A stretch of DNA of 64,000 nucleotides from Poriferisphaera corsica (GTDB lineage: Bacteria; Planctomycetota; Phycisphaerae; Phycisphaerales; Phycisphaeraceae). The DNA lies in the NCBI RefSeq assembly GCF_007747445.1, contig NZ_CP036425.1, forward strand, positions 3,394,175-3,458,174, in the 5' to 3' direction. A model generated the notes under the pieces. That model saw only the letters and a program-made list of their open reading frames with translations, was not told the origin of the DNA and ran no database searches. Below, one piece after another: positions 34,890 to 44,871 of the stretch; positions within the stretch are counted from its first letter, which is position 1; each line of letters begins with the position of its first letter. The position numbers were made by a program, and so were the translations under genes.

Positions 34890-37745
34890 TTATTTCATAT
34901 TGTTGATGTCAACGAGTACTGCAGTTTCATATGCGGGGACTGAGATGATGAGGGAGCCGTTAGTCGGTTTTTGAGATTTGGCTGCTTTAGTGAGTGCTAA
35001 CTCGGGGCGAGCGTCGGGGGTGTTACCGGTGGTAAGTGTTGTTTGGTTTTGGCCTAGAACGTTGACGAAATTAATGTTTGCATCGCGTAAGTCGACGGGG
35101 ACCTCGATGGTGTAATCGGTGTTGCTGCGGTTGATGAGGATATAGACGCGGCCTTGCTCGTTTTCACGGATGAAGCTGAAGATGTTGCGATCGTCATCGG
35201 CGATGAGTTGGCGGTAGAGGCCGGTTTGCAAAGCTGGGAGTTTGCGACGGACAGCGATGAGTTTTTGTGTTGATGCGAAGATTTCGGGGTTGAAGCCGAC
35301 TTCGGGGTCATCGAACTTCATGCCAGGCCAAGTCATGGGTTGACGGTTTGATGGGTCGTCAGGTGAGTACATGCCGGCTTCGTTGCCGTAGTAGATCATG
35401 GGTGCGCCGACGAAGGTCATCTGGAAGGCAAAGGCCTGGATCATGCGTTTGTATTCGAGGGCGCTAGGTTTGCGTGGATTGTAGTCGGGGCCGTTATCCT
35501 GGAGGCGGTTTGCGCCGTCGTAGGAGATGTCAGGGTTGACGAACATGGATGAGAAACGATCGGTGTCGTGTGAATCGAAAAGGTTTTGCTGTGCGAGTGA
35601 GACCTGGAGAGGGTAGTTGTAGATGATGCGGTTAAGGCGAGTTGCGAGCTCGGTGGGTTTGATTTGTGTTTCAACGTCAACGAAGAAATCTTGTGCGGCT
35701 TGCGCGAATAGATAGTTCATGACGGCGTCGAATTCGTCGCCTTGAAGATAGTCTTGTGCCCAATGCCAGATCTCGCCGGAGATGTAGGCATCGGGATTGA
35801 TGTCTTTAACGACCTTGCGCCAGCGTTTCCAGAAAGCGTGGGGGACGTCGTTTGGTGCATCGAGTCGCCAGCCGTCGATGCCTCGAGAGACGTCGCCGTT
35901 GGGTGCCATCCAGCGACGGGTGATGTCGAAGATGTGTTGCGACGGCGCATCGGCGAGGCCGAGGACGGGATCTTTTTTCCATGCGGGTAGGCCGGAGTTT
36001 TTGCCGCCCCAGCCGTTCCATTGAAGACCGCCGGGTTTGCCGGGTTCGCCGCCTGTCCCCCAGTCGGTGATGTCGAACCATTCGGCGTATATAGAGTCTT
36101 TACCGTTCTTGAGGACGTCTTGGAAGGCGAAGTGTTTGGGGCCAACGTGGTTGAAAACGCCATCGATGATGACCTTGAAGCCTTGCTTGTGGGCTTCGTC
36201 GATGAATTCGAGGAACATTTTGTCGGTTTCAGACCATTGCCATGTGGATGGCTCGAGTGACTCGCCTTTGAGTTTTTCGATATCACCTTTGACGCCGAAG
36301 TTATCGTCGATGTGACGGTAATCGGTGGCGTCGTACTTGTGCATGGATTCGGCTTCGAAGACGGGGTTGAGGTAGATGGCGTTCACGCCGAGTTTGCGGA
36401 GGTATGGGAGTGCTTCGCGGAGGCCTTGGATGTCGCCGCCGTATTTGCGCCACCAGACATTTCCGACGCCGGTGTAGAAATCGTCCATCGTTCCTTTTTC
36501 ACCGGGAAGCATGGAGAACCATTCGGACGTCCAGCGTTTAGTGAGCTTAGGATCGTTTGAGGGGTCGCCGTTACGGAAGCGTTCAGGGAAGATCTGGTAC
36601 CAGATGGCTTTGTGCGTCCATTCGGGAACGAAAAAATCGAACGCCATGCTGCGTTTGAAGGCAGCGGCTTTTGCCTTGACAAGCGATTGATGAATACCAC
36701 TATTCGAGAGATAGATGGATTGGTTGCCATCAATAATTTCGAAGATGAATTGGATTTCATCGGATGCACTGTCAGCATCGACGCTGTAGACATCGAAGCC
36801 CATTGCACTTTCGGAGAGGTTCATGGGGAGGGATTGCCACACGTCGTTGAATTGCGCAGGTGCGTAGTACAGATTTGCGGCGGTTGCGTCTTTGGCTTGC
36901 ACACGGATACGGATGAGCGCGTGATTGGATCTGAAGATGCTGAAGCCATCGATGGCAACTGCTGCGGTGTTGATGTGGTTAGGTTTTGGTTTAGAGAGTT
37001 TACGGCCATCTGGTCCGATGAAGACAGCGCTGTTGACGCCTGTATTGCCGTCGGACATTTCAAATTCTTTGTCACTGGCAGGGTCGTTCATCCAACGGTT
37101 GTTGTTGACGACGAATTTGTAGAAGTGGACGCCTTTTTCGAGTGGCAATTCGATCTGGTAGACGCCGTTACCGATGTCTTGCATGGGGGTTTTGTCTTTG
37201 CTCCAGCCGTTCATTGAACCGGCGAGTACGACGGTGTTGATTTTCTCTTTGATGAATTTGCTGGGGATGTAGACGAATTTGTGAAGATATTTGCCGTCTG
37301 GGAGGAGAATATCCTTGCCGGTGAGTGCGGAAACTTCGCCAAGGACGTTTTCGAATTGCGAATCGGAGAGTTGTACTTTTTCAGCGGCGATGCCGATGGC
37401 GATACCGGAGTTGCGGCCGCCGTGGCCGTCTCCTTCGGTTAGCTTCGCGTCGGCGGTTGGGTCTTCGAAGTATTTGGTGTTATTGACAACGAATTTGTAG
37501 TGATGAACACCTTCGGAGACTGGGAGGGTCACTGACCAGATATCCTGCCCTTCGTCGATCATGACGCCGGCGTCGGGATCCCAGTTGTTAAATGAGCCAA
37601 TGACAGAAACGACTTGAGCGTCATGTGGAGCTACAAATCGAAACGTGTGCTGGACGACATTTTGCGCTGCAGATGCAAGTGAAGCGATACTAAAAAGTAC
37701 AGCTAAGAACACGACACATCTGACTTGATCTCTACCTAGATGCAT
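34890..37745 (-). CDS. Secreted GH13 alpha-glucan hydrolase with two starch-binding E-set modules
   Basis: 951 residues with a signal peptide (VVFLAVLFSIASLASA). Residues about 30-115 and 165-250 are two CBM48/AMPK-type modules (VIGSFNNWDPDAG and LAGSMNGWSKDKTP, each ending in HHYKF/HFYKF). The GH13 catalytic domain starts near residue 380 (HKAIWYQIFPERFRNGDPSN). It shows IDGVFNHVG, the nucleophile Asp in GIDGWRLDAPND (about residue 626), the acid Glu in SGEIWHW (about 657) and the Asp in FDSHDTDRF (about 727). The pattern is that of neopullulanase/cyclomaltodextrinase. It shares strand and order with the transporter genes and the LacI gene, so it should generate or trim maltodextrins outside the cytoplasm. 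Confidence 0.92.
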   Translation of the reverse strand: MHLGRDQVRCVVFLAVLFSIASLASAAQNVVQHTFRFVAPHDAQVVSVIGSFNNWDPDAGVMIDEGQDIWSVTLPVSEGVHHYKFVVNNTKYFEDPTADAKLTEGDGHGGRNSGIAIGIAAEKVQLSDSQFENVLGEVSALTGKDILLPDGKYLHKFVYIPSKFIKEKINTVVLAGSMNGWSKDKTPMQDIGNGVYQIELPLEKGVHFYKFVVNNNRWMNDPASDKEFEMSDGNTGVNSAVFIGPDGRKLSKPKPNHINTAAVAIDGFSIFRSNHALIRIRVQAKDATAANLYYAPAQFNDVWQSLPMNLSESAMGFDVYSVDADSASDEIQFIFEIIDGNQSIYLSNSGIHQSLVKAKAAAFKRSMAFDFFVPEWTHKAIWYQIFPERFRNGDPSNDPKLTKRWTSEWFSMLPGEKGTMDDFYTGVGNVWWRKYGGDIQGLREALPYLRKLGVNAIYLNPVFEAESMHKYDATDYRHIDDNFGVKGDIEKLKGESLEPSTWQWSETDKMFLEFIDEAHKQGFKVIIDGVFNHVGPKHFAFQDVLKNGKDSIYAEWFDITDWGTGGEPGKPGGLQWNGWGGKNSGLPAWKKDPVLGLADAPSQHIFDITRRWMAPNGDVSRGIDGWRLDAPNDVPHAFWKRWRKVVKDINPDAYISGEIWHWAQDYLQGDEFDAVMNYLFAQAAQDFFVDVETQIKPTELATRLNRIIYNYPLQVSLAQQNLFDSHDTDRFSSMFVNPDISYDGANRLQDNGPDYNPRKPSALEYKRMIQAFAFQMTFVGAPMIYYGNEAGMYSPDDPSNRQPMTWPGMKFDDPEVGFNPEIFASTQKLIAVRRKLPALQTGLYRQLIADDDRNIFSFIRENEQGRVYILINRSNTDYTIEVPVDLRDANINFVNVLGQNQTTLTTGNTPDARPELALTKAAKSQKPTNGSLIISVPAYETAVLVDINNMK

Positions 37746-37893
37746 AAGCTTGGGAACCCTGTCTGATTATCAACACTGTGACAACTAACACTTTTACTAA
37801 TATCTAAAGATACATTTAGTGCTATGTATTAGTTAGAGACTTAATCACACCAATTAAGCCTTGCAGGCAACTGCCTGCTTATTCAAGCTCAAC

Positions 37894-39117
37894 TCAACCC
37901 ACACCTGGCGAGAAACTTGCTGCGAGGGAAGTGGATTCACGCAACACAAGGTGTGTTGGTAAAACTTCTCGAACGCGTTCTGATTTACCACGGATACGTT
38001 CAACGAGTCGTTCACAAGCGAGTACGCCCAGCTCATAGAGGGGCAGATGGACGGTTGTGAGCGTTGGGTTGACGAACGCGGTGTATTGAATGTCATCAAA
38101 GCCAACAATAGAGAGGTCATTGGGGACGGATCTGCCGTGCCTGTTGGCGTAGTGGATGGCACCCAAAGCCATTTTGTCGTTGCTGGCAAAGATTGCGGTC
38201 ATGTCTGGATGTGCTTCAAGTAATTTCGCGGTCGCTTCGGCACCGTGTTCTTCGGTGAAGCGGCCGTCAGCCATCCAGGAGTCTTCGAATTCGTTTGAGG
38301 CGATAGACATTCGTCGCTTAAAGACCTCAATGATCTCGCGGGCTGTGTAGACTTCGGGCGCACCGTGGACGAGGCCGATTTTGCGGTGGCCGAGCTGCTG
38401 AAGGTAGGTCATGACCTGTTCAGCGCCGGATCTATAGTCACAGACAACGTGATCGAGTCCCCATTGAGGGAACATATTATTTACGACGACCATGGGGTGA
38501 TCGTTCTCGACAAAATCCTTCATAAAGGCATGTCGATCATTAAAACCGATGCAAAGTACGCCATCGACGAAGCGGCGTTCGAAAAGTTCGATATGCCGAC
38601 GTTCACGGATGAAGTCTGGTTTGGCGTGCTCGAGCATGACTTTGTGGCCTAGTCGAGCGGCTCGGTCGCAGATGCCACTGATGAGTTCGCCGAAATAGGG
38701 GTCGGCCATTGCGTGGCGAAGCGTAGGCATGAGGATACTGATAACGCGTGTATAGCGGCCTGAGAGGCTTTGTGCGAGCCTGTTTGGGCGATATCCAACG
38801 CGTTCGATGACTTTATTCACTTTTTGACGGGTTGCTTCGGTGATCTTGGGGTTGTTGTTTAACACCATAGATACAGTTGCGACGGAAACGCCGGCTTGCC
38901 GTGCGATTTCGCGAATTCCCACCCGCTTCCCGGACCCGGTTGTGCCCTTATTACTCACAGAAACCCCTTTTTTACGTTTAGAGCGTTTCTTTTTTGCCTG
39001 ACGCACAGTCGCTGTACCGACATCTGTCGATTTACCCGATTGGTCAGCCATGATCTGAGCCATGATCTCAGATCCAGCCTTTACTTTTACCACATATTCG
39101 TTTGATGCGTCCGACAT
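37894..39117 (-). CDS. LacI family transcriptional regulator
   Basis: 407 residues from MSDASNEYVVKVK. An unusual N-terminal extension of about 50 residues, with a Lys/Arg-rich stretch (KKKRSKRKK), precedes the LacI HTH (VGIREIARQAGVSVATVSMVLNNNP). The periplasmic-binding-protein-like sensor domain follows (SILMPTLRHAMADPYFGELI, AIFASNDKMALGAI, VGFDDIQYTAFVNPTLTTV). The start at 39117 is chosen over 39180 because an operator palindrome lies directly upstream of it. It likely senses a sugar and controls the alpha-glucan genes around it. The sequence shows auto-repression sites (39121-39178). Confidence 0.92.
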   Translation of the reverse strand: MSDASNEYVVKVKAGSEIMAQIMADQSGKSTDVGTATVRQAKKKRSKRKKGVSVSNKGTTGSGKRVGIREIARQAGVSVATVSMVLNNNPKITEATRQKVNKVIERVGYRPNRLAQSLSGRYTRVISILMPTLRHAMADPYFGELISGICDRAARLGHKVMLEHAKPDFIRERRHIELFERRFVDGVLCIGFNDRHAFMKDFVENDHPMVVVNNMFPQWGLDHVVCDYRSGAEQVMTYLQQLGHRKIGLVHGAPEVYTAREIIEVFKRRMSIASNEFEDSWMADGRFTEEHGAEATAKLLEAHPDMTAIFASNDKMALGAIHYANRHGRSVPNDLSIVGFDDIQYTAFVNPTLTTVHLPLYELGVLACERLVERIRGKSERVREVLPTHLVLRESTSLAASFSPGVG

Positions 39118-39120
39118 TAT

Positions 39121-39178
39121 GGTTAAACAGTTTACCACAGCATTTAACATCTTCAAGTAATCGTTAAACAATTTTACC
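39121..39178. promoter_or_regulatory. Two LacI-type operators before the regulator gene
   Basis: GGTTAAACAGTTTACC at 39121-39136 and CGTTAAACAATTTTACC at 39162-39178. They have the size and symmetry of LacI-family sites. The first is three bases from the regulator's ATG, so binding would block its own expression. Confidence 0.7.
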
Positions 39179-39385
39179 AAACATTTTGGATATTTTGGTC
39201 GTTTAGTAGAAATAGCAGGAAAGTCTTATGGCTGTGAGAACAAATTTACGAGCTAAAATACAATCGGTAAACCCCAGTCAAATCGGTGTATTTACTTATA
39301 TATGATTCGCTATAAGAAAAGTGAATGCATGTGTGTGCTGAGCATCCGGATGAACAAAATATCTCAAAATACCAAAAAAAAACCG

Positions 39386-39413
39386 TTGACTCGTGTTAAT
39401 TAGCAGTTATATT
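39386..39413 (+). promoter_or_regulatory. Candidate sigma-70 promoter of the pseudopilin gene
   Basis: TTGACT, 16 bases, TATATT. This would give a leader of about 190 bases that contains the operator at 39553. Confidence 0.4.
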
Positions 39414-39552
39414 TGGGATCAATGGGTCTTCGTTGTCTGGCAATCATTTGCACTTTTTCAGGCATTTCTTTCGGGTTCTGTTTTTAAGCACAACGGAATT
39501 TTGAAAAATTTAAGCATGTTGCGTAGTTCGCAACTCCTTTCAACGAAACAAC

Positions 39553-39568
39553 GGTAAACCGTTTAACC
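39553..39568. promoter_or_regulatory. LacI-type operator before the pseudopilin gene
   Basis: GGTAAACCGTTTAACC, a perfect 7+7 inverted repeat apart from the centre, matches the two sites at the regulator gene. It lies 38 bases before the pseudopilin ATG and downstream of the promoter candidate, in a position to act as a block. Confidence 0.7.
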
Positions 39569-39606
39569 CGCTAAGGCAGCTAAGTCAAGAAAACTTGGAG
39601 GTTCCC

Positions 39607-40572
39607 ATGACTAAAGCAGACTTTAATTTAACCAGGATGGCACGCCGAGGCGCGTTCACCCTTATTGAGCTTCTTGTCGTTATCAGCATCATTGCATTGC
39701 TGATTGGCATCCTTCTTCCAGCCTTGGGTGCTGCTCGACGCACCGCTCAGAATATCAAATGCTTGTCTAATATTCGCTCGATGGGTATTGCGGCATTTAC
39801 GTCTTCGGCAGACTTCGATGGGTTCATCCAGACCACATCGTCTGATAGTGGTTGGCCAAACAAAACCCCACCAGTGAATGCAGACAAATATCAGTATTTC
39901 ACTGATTCGGGCCAGAAGCGTACGAAGGACTGGGTTTCTTCTCTGGTTCCATACATGAGTGGCGGAAATGATGCAGCTTTTGATCAAGCAGATCCGCAGG
40001 TTACAGAAGCATTTATGTGCCCAAGCGATCCATCAATCGATGCGCAAGATCCAGGCTGGCTGATCTATAACAACGTGAGTTCACAAAGCTTCAGAAACCC
40101 TGTTTCATACGCAACCAATGCTGACCTGACGGCCCTACCCAATCCATCGAACGATCCACAGGGTGCGGCAAAAGGTGGTTCTTGGGCAGACAACTGGGGC
40201 GGCGATAATGTATGCCCAATGTATGGTCCAGCACTTGGCGGTTTTCTTGAAGGTGTAAAGTCACCGTCTAACACTGCGATGATGCTTGAAGGCGGCACAG
40301 AGCTCAATCCGACAGGCAATCCGAACAACAACTCTCTTGTACTGATGTACACGGGCTCATGGTATGTCGGTAATGGGGAAGGGACATTAAAAGATGTTTA
40401 CACATCTGGTTGGGCAAATGTCAAAATGCCAATCACACAAGAGTGGAATGGCACCGAAGATTCGAGCGGTGATCGTCATAACAGTGCTGTAAATGTTGCA
40501 TTCTCTGACGGTCACGGTGCGTCAACGAACGAAGGCAACTGGGAAGACGTTTACCTGAGCCCACATAAATAA
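39607..40572 (+). CDS. Type II secretion pseudopilin-like protein (H-x9-DG type)
   Basis: 321 residues. The prepilin signal [20 protein letters not shown] (cleavage before Phe, Glu at +5) comes near residue 15 and is followed by the [15 protein letters not shown] segment of planctomycete pseudopilins. The C-terminus carries [14 protein letters not shown], the H-x9-DG signature. GGAGG six bases before the ATG at 39607 sets the start. It stands first in the plus-strand run with the starch-binding PEP-CTERM protein and the amylase, and it carries a LacI operator. It may be a surface or secretion component for glucan use. Confidence 0.85.
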   Translation: MTKADFNLTRMARRGAFTLIELLVVISIIALLIGILLPALGAARRTAQNIKCLSNIRSMGIAAFTSSADFDGFIQTTSSDSGWPNKTPPVNADKYQYFTDSGQKRTKDWVSSLVPYMSGGNDAAFDQADPQVTEAFMCPSDPSIDAQDPGWLIYNNVSSQSFRNPVSYATNADLTALPNPSNDPQGAAKGGSWADNWGGDNVCPMYGPALGGFLEGVKSPSNTAMMLEGGTELNPTGNPNNNSLVLMYTGSWYVGNGEGTLKDVYTSGWANVKMPITQEWNGTEDSSGDRHNSAVNVAFSDGHGASTNEGNWEDVYLSPHK

Positions 40573-40584
40573 ACAACAATCGTT

Positions 40585-40616
40585 ATCTGATGTTTAACGG
40601 CATCAGATAGCTTTTA
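40585..40616 (+). terminator. Weak hairpin after the pseudopilin gene
   Basis: An 8-bp stem ATCTGATG / CATCAGAT is followed by AGCTTTTAG. The short T run makes it a weak terminator or processing site, which would lower rather than stop read-through. Confidence 0.45.
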
Positions 40617-40687
40617 GATTCATATTTAATATCTAGTTTTAGTTCTTAACGACAATACAACTCTCTATTTCATATTTGGAGGAACTT

Positions 40688-41482
40688 ATGAAGACGCTTT
40701 CACTAACCGCATTGACTGCTGCCGCATTGATTGGTTTCAGCACATCAGCAAACGCTGATTTTAATATCGCTGGTGCAATGCAAGGCTGGAATCCCGCTGC
40801 TGGCGACACGATGACGGACGTAGATGGCGATGGTACCTATGAGTACACATTTGTCGGTTTAAATGCAGGAGAAACATACAATTTTAAGATTATCGACGGA
40901 GACGCTTGGGGCGACCCTGAGATCACACCAAGCGATACGCCTGCAATCGCTGATGCAAGTGGTGAGATCACGATTTCATACAACACCAGCTTGGTACAGC
41001 CATTTGTACAGCCATTTGCAGGCTGGGATTCAGGCTACACCGACGAAAGCACTCCAGTGATCCTCTATACAGGTCAAATACTTGATTGGACAGCTCCAGA
41101 ATTGCTAGCTGCTCCAGATACGCTTCCAACAACTTGGAATGTTGCAGGTAGCTTCGAAGGCTGGAACAACGCAGATGCTGAAACTGAAATGACGGATGTC
41201 GGTGGTGGCATCTTCGAATTCAGCACAACTTTGGCTGCTGGCGATTACGAGTGGAAAGCTGCTGCTGATGGCGCATGGGATACAAACATCGGCGCATTCG
41301 GATACAAGATTGACGACTCAACAGAATACGGCAATCTTAAGTTCTCCGTTGCTGAAGATAATACGGATGTAACGTTCCGCATCGATGCAAACACTGGCAC
41401 TGCAGTTGCTGTTATTCCAGAACCAGCAAGCTTGGCATTGCTCAGTCTTGGTGGTCTTGCGATGCTTCGTCGCCGCAAATAA
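40688..41482 (+). CDS. PEP-CTERM protein with two starch-binding-like modules
   Basis: 264 residues. A signal peptide (LSLTALTAAALIGFSTSANA) is followed by two E-set modules of similar pattern: FNIAGAMQGWNPAAGDTMTD with YNFKIIDGDAWGD, and WNVAGSFEGWNNADAETEMT with YEWKAAADGAWD. These resemble the starch-binding modules of SusE/F and CBM48-like proteins. The end is IPEPAS, a helix and LRRRK, a PEP-CTERM signal. GGAGG precedes the ATG at 40688. Its role as an exported glucan-binding protein is inferred from the modules and from the amylase gene next to it. Confidence 0.82.
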   Translation: MKTLSLTALTAAALIGFSTSANADFNIAGAMQGWNPAAGDTMTDVDGDGTYEYTFVGLNAGETYNFKIIDGDAWGDPEITPSDTPAIADASGEITISYNTSLVQPFVQPFAGWDSGYTDESTPVILYTGQILDWTAPELLAAPDTLPTTWNVAGSFEGWNNADAETEMTDVGGGIFEFSTTLAAGDYEWKAAADGAWDTNIGAFGYKIDDSTEYGNLKFSVAEDNTDVTFRIDANTGTAVAVIPEPASLALLSLGGLAMLRRRK

Positions 41483-41528
41483 TAGATCTGCTTGACGCGG
41501 AAGCTAATACTTAATTAGACCCCGGTAG

Positions 41529-41572
41529 CGGGACGCGTCGGCAAACTTGCTGACGCGTCCCGTATTTTATTA
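41529..41572 (+). terminator. Long hairpin terminator
   Basis: An 11-bp perfect stem CGGGACGCGTC / GACGCGTCCCG is extended inside by five more pairs, and followed by TATTTTATTA. The 360 bases after it up to the amylase gene hold no recognised feature. Confidence 0.75.
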
Positions 41573-41932
41573 CCCACTTATTTTTTATAAGCAATGCACA
41601 CATCCCGCCTTGTCATCACGACACCTACGCATTGCCGAGCTTAACATCAATAACCACGTCATTTAACGATGTCGTCTTGCAAAAGGGCTTTTGCCGGTTA
41701 CTTTTAACTCATACAACTCACTTATGGCTTGTTGATAAAAAGCGTTCCCAAATACCGAGGTTATGTTTGCCAATGCATTGATATGCGGAGGTGAATAAAA
41801 CAACGCAATTCTAGATTCAACGTCATTCCCTCAATTAGCTTCACGGCTAACAGCGAAGTACTACTGCACTTTGCTCTACACACGTTTTGAAAATTTAATA
41901 ACCTCAGTTTTTACTTTTGGGAGAAAAGGACG

Positions 41933-44743
41933 ATGACTCGATTTATGAAGTCAGGCAGCAAGCTCACACGGACAATCTGTCCGATGCTAGCAGCATCCGG
42001 AATGCTGGCGTGCGCAAACTCTGCCTTTGCTTACGATGACGTCTCTGCTCCAACCATTTTACAATGGTTTGATGGTTCTTATGACTCTATGGAGAGACGC
42101 GCTAGTGACATCTTCATGGCAGGGTATGGCAATCTCTGGACACCGCCGCCAGGACGCGCGGACAGTGGCAATCATTCCGTGGGCTACGATCAATACAACC
42201 GATTTGATTTAGGTTCTGCAGGCAACTACACGCTTTATGGTTCTGAGACAGGACTTAAAAAGCTGGCAAGCACGTTGGATATGATTGGTGCCAACCTTCA
42301 TATCGACTTAGTTTGGAACCACAACGGTTTTTCAGACCGCAGCAATAATGATTTCATCAAATCTGGTGGCTATCCTGGTTTTTGGATGGGCGAAGGTAGT
42401 AATGATGGCGATTTTCACGGGCCATATGAAGGTGGCGATCTAAACGGACGGCTATCCGGCTTGATTGATATCAATCATGAAGTGTCGAATTGGTATGTCC
42501 GTAATCCAGTCCCGGGTTACAACAACCTTCCCAATGCTGGAACGCAAGATTACTGGGGCAAACTGGCGAATGTTCCGACCGAAGAAAACCGCCGCTTCTA
42601 CATGGATACGGGGACAACGAAAAAAACTTTCTATGAACCACGCACTGGATTAACGTTTGAATTCTATGAATTCAATTCTGACGACCCCACTGCTGGTGAT
42701 CCTATTGAGGAAGATGCTCGCGGCTATTTGATGCGAAACGCAAGATGGCTCGTTGAGGAAATCGGTGTCGATGGTTTCCGAATTGATGCGGCTAAGCATT
42801 TCCAAGGTCAAAATCTTGATTACTTCGATGCTGCTGTATTTGATGCGAATCCACGTAAGCTGCTTGATGGTTCAACTCAAGATGTCTTCAGCTATCTCGA
42901 GGTCTTTGATTACAACCCATATACGTTGGGTGGCTATGTCCGCAAGGATATTGATCCTAACAATCGTGGCACTGCTGGCGGCAACCGTGACGTACTGGAC
43001 TTCTCGTTGTTTGGTGCGATGAGAGGTAATCTCAGCAAGAACGGATACAACAACAGCTTCTACAATATGGTCTATGAAAGCATGGACTATATTGATGACC
43101 ACATGATGAACGGGTCATCTGGTGTTAAATTTGTAAACAGTCACGATGAACATGGGGCGGAGCTAAATAATGTTGCGCATGCATACACACTGATGATGCC
43201 TGGCAATTCGATTGTTTACTTTAATGCGAAAGAATTCGGTGATGGTCGCGATTTCCCGAAGGATGGCCGCGGTGATGCACTTGGTGGTGTATGGGGCAAC
43301 ACGATCACAACACTGAATAACATTCGTAACACCCATGGACGTGGTGATTATCGCGAACGCTGGATTGAAAAAGAACTGTTTGCTTTTGAACGTGCTGGCT
43401 CATCTGTTGTTTTGCTGAGCAACCGCATGGATGAGGGTGTTGATGCTCGAACACTTCGTGTTGACTTTAAGCCAGGGACACGGCTTGTAGAACTCACGGG
43501 GAACCATGACAAAAACGGTAATGTGCAGGAAGTTGTCACCGTACGTAAAGGTGATGATGGCAATTCATACATCGACATTAACTTCCTACGTAATGATGGC
43601 GACGACCAAGGCTATCTGATCTACGGCTTGGCGAAACCAAAATCTGAAAATGGTGTTGAGTTATCGAACGTCGCAAGTGTGCTTGAAGGCGGTAACGACG
43701 TCGAAAAGAATTGGGAAAACGCAACCAAGCGTTTGACTGACCTGAACGTTATTACGGCTGATAATTTCGAGCTTTCAATCAATACTCAAAAGGTTGTTCT
43801 GGCTGATGGTTTTCATGATAAGGATGCTGACAGCGATTATTCTATCTTCAAGTTTGATGGCGGCCTCGACATGAACGGCAACGGTAAAGTCGATTATGTT
43901 ACACCTAACTCGACTTCATATGGTTTTGAAGAATTCGACGTCAAGAATGACGGCTACAGTGCGGCTGATGGCAATGGTCACTACTCACAAGATATCGATG
44001 CAACCAAGCTGTCTGAAGGTGAGCACTTCATTACGATTCGTTCATATCGTCATAACGATGATGCGAACTCTCCTGAGATCTACGAAGACTTCAAGAAGGT
44101 TATCTATATTGACCGTCTCCCACCTGAATCCAAGATTGAATCGTTTGCACCTGTCACTGAAGGTGCAAATGAAAACCGCAAGCTTGTTATGAAATCCGTT
44201 GATATGACGGCTGACAATATGCATATCTTCATGGATATTGGCGCAAACATGACGGATTCTGAAATTCTCGCAATGCTTGATGGCAACTCACAGACCAATG
44301 GCACAGACCGCGACCAATGGGAGAAGAGCTTCAACAGTGTGAGCAAGGGCAATCATGCATTTACGCTTGTCACTTTTGAGCAAACAGGTAACTACAACAT
44401 CCAGCGTTTCTCCGGCTTCTTCACTGATTCATACATTGGTGCTGGCCTTGGCGATCTTGATCTAGACAAGAGCTATGATGTTGACGATGTGAATGCTTTC
44501 ATCGCTTTATACAACGCTGATAACACACTGTTCAATGCTGCAGCAGACTTTAATGCTGATGGCTTGATCGACCTTGCAGACGTTACACTTTTTGGCGACA
44601 AGCTTGATGAAGTGAATGCTGACGTGGTTACGATCAGTGCGTATGACGATTTTGCTTCGACATTGATACCTGAACCTTCAGCATTGCTGATCTTGACCGG
44701 ATCGCTTTCGATACTCGGTCTTCGACGCCGCAAGGCATGTTAA
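41933..44743 (+). CDS. Secreted GH13 alpha-amylase with dockerin-like repeats and PEP-CTERM
   Basis: 936 residues. A signal peptide (ICPMLAASGMLACANSAFA) leads into a GH13 barrel: IDLVWNHNGFSD in region I, DGFRIDAAKH with the nucleophile Asp (about residue 283), SYLEVFDYN with the acid Glu (about 321) and FVNSHDEHG with the third Asp (about 404). A beta-rich segment follows to about residue 830. Then come two EF-hand/dockerin-like calcium loops, GDLDLDKSYDVDDVNAFIAL and ADFNADGLIDLADVTLFGDK. The end is IPEPS, a helix and LRRRKAC. No cohesin is seen in the window, so the dockerin-like part is probably a calcium-binding spacer. A LacI-type operator was not found directly before it. Confidence 0.92.
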   Translation: MTRFMKSGSKLTRTICPMLAASGMLACANSAFAYDDVSAPTILQWFDGSYDSMERRASDIFMAGYGNLWTPPPGRADSGNHSVGYDQYNRFDLGSAGNYTLYGSETGLKKLASTLDMIGANLHIDLVWNHNGFSDRSNNDFIKSGGYPGFWMGEGSNDGDFHGPYEGGDLNGRLSGLIDINHEVSNWYVRNPVPGYNNLPNAGTQDYWGKLANVPTEENRRFYMDTGTTKKTFYEPRTGLTFEFYEFNSDDPTAGDPIEEDARGYLMRNARWLVEEIGVDGFRIDAAKHFQGQNLDYFDAAVFDANPRKLLDGSTQDVFSYLEVFDYNPYTLGGYVRKDIDPNNRGTAGGNRDVLDFSLFGAMRGNLSKNGYNNSFYNMVYESMDYIDDHMMNGSSGVKFVNSHDEHGAELNNVAHAYTLMMPGNSIVYFNAKEFGDGRDFPKDGRGDALGGVWGNTITTLNNIRNTHGRGDYRERWIEKELFAFERAGSSVVLLSNRMDEGVDARTLRVDFKPGTRLVELTGNHDKNGNVQEVVTVRKGDDGNSYIDINFLRNDGDDQGYLIYGLAKPKSENGVELSNVASVLEGGNDVEKNWENATKRLTDLNVITADNFELSINTQKVVLADGFHDKDADSDYSIFKFDGGLDMNGNGKVDYVTPNSTSYGFEEFDVKNDGYSAADGNGHYSQDIDATKLSEGEHFITIRSYRHNDDANSPEIYEDFKKVIYIDRLPPESKIESFAPVTEGANENRKLVMKSVDMTADNMHIFMDIGANMTDSEILAMLDGNSQTNGTDRDQWEKSFNSVSKGNHAFTLVTFEQTGNYNIQRFSGFFTDSYIGAGLGDLDLDKSYDVDDVNAFIALYNADNTLFNAAADFNADGLIDLADVTLFGDKLDEVNADVVTISAYDDFASTLIPEPSALLILTGSLSILGLRRRKAC

Positions 44744-44871
44744 TGCGTCATGTGTTTTATGTTCTTGGTGATCTGTTAGCCGTTGCATTGGATCAACGAT
44801 GACGTACCGTAAGCATAAGTTAAAGCACATGAAACGCTTAAATTTTTGACAACACTTATTCCACTATTAGT

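Noticed and set aside
36612-37217. 201-codon plus-strand ORF
   Set aside because: Antisense to the GH13 gene and of shadow-type composition; no domain.
41640-41932. LacI operator before the amylase gene
   Set aside because: GGTTACTTTTAACTC at about 41698 resembles half of the motif only and lacks the symmetry of the three sites at 39.1-39.6 kb.
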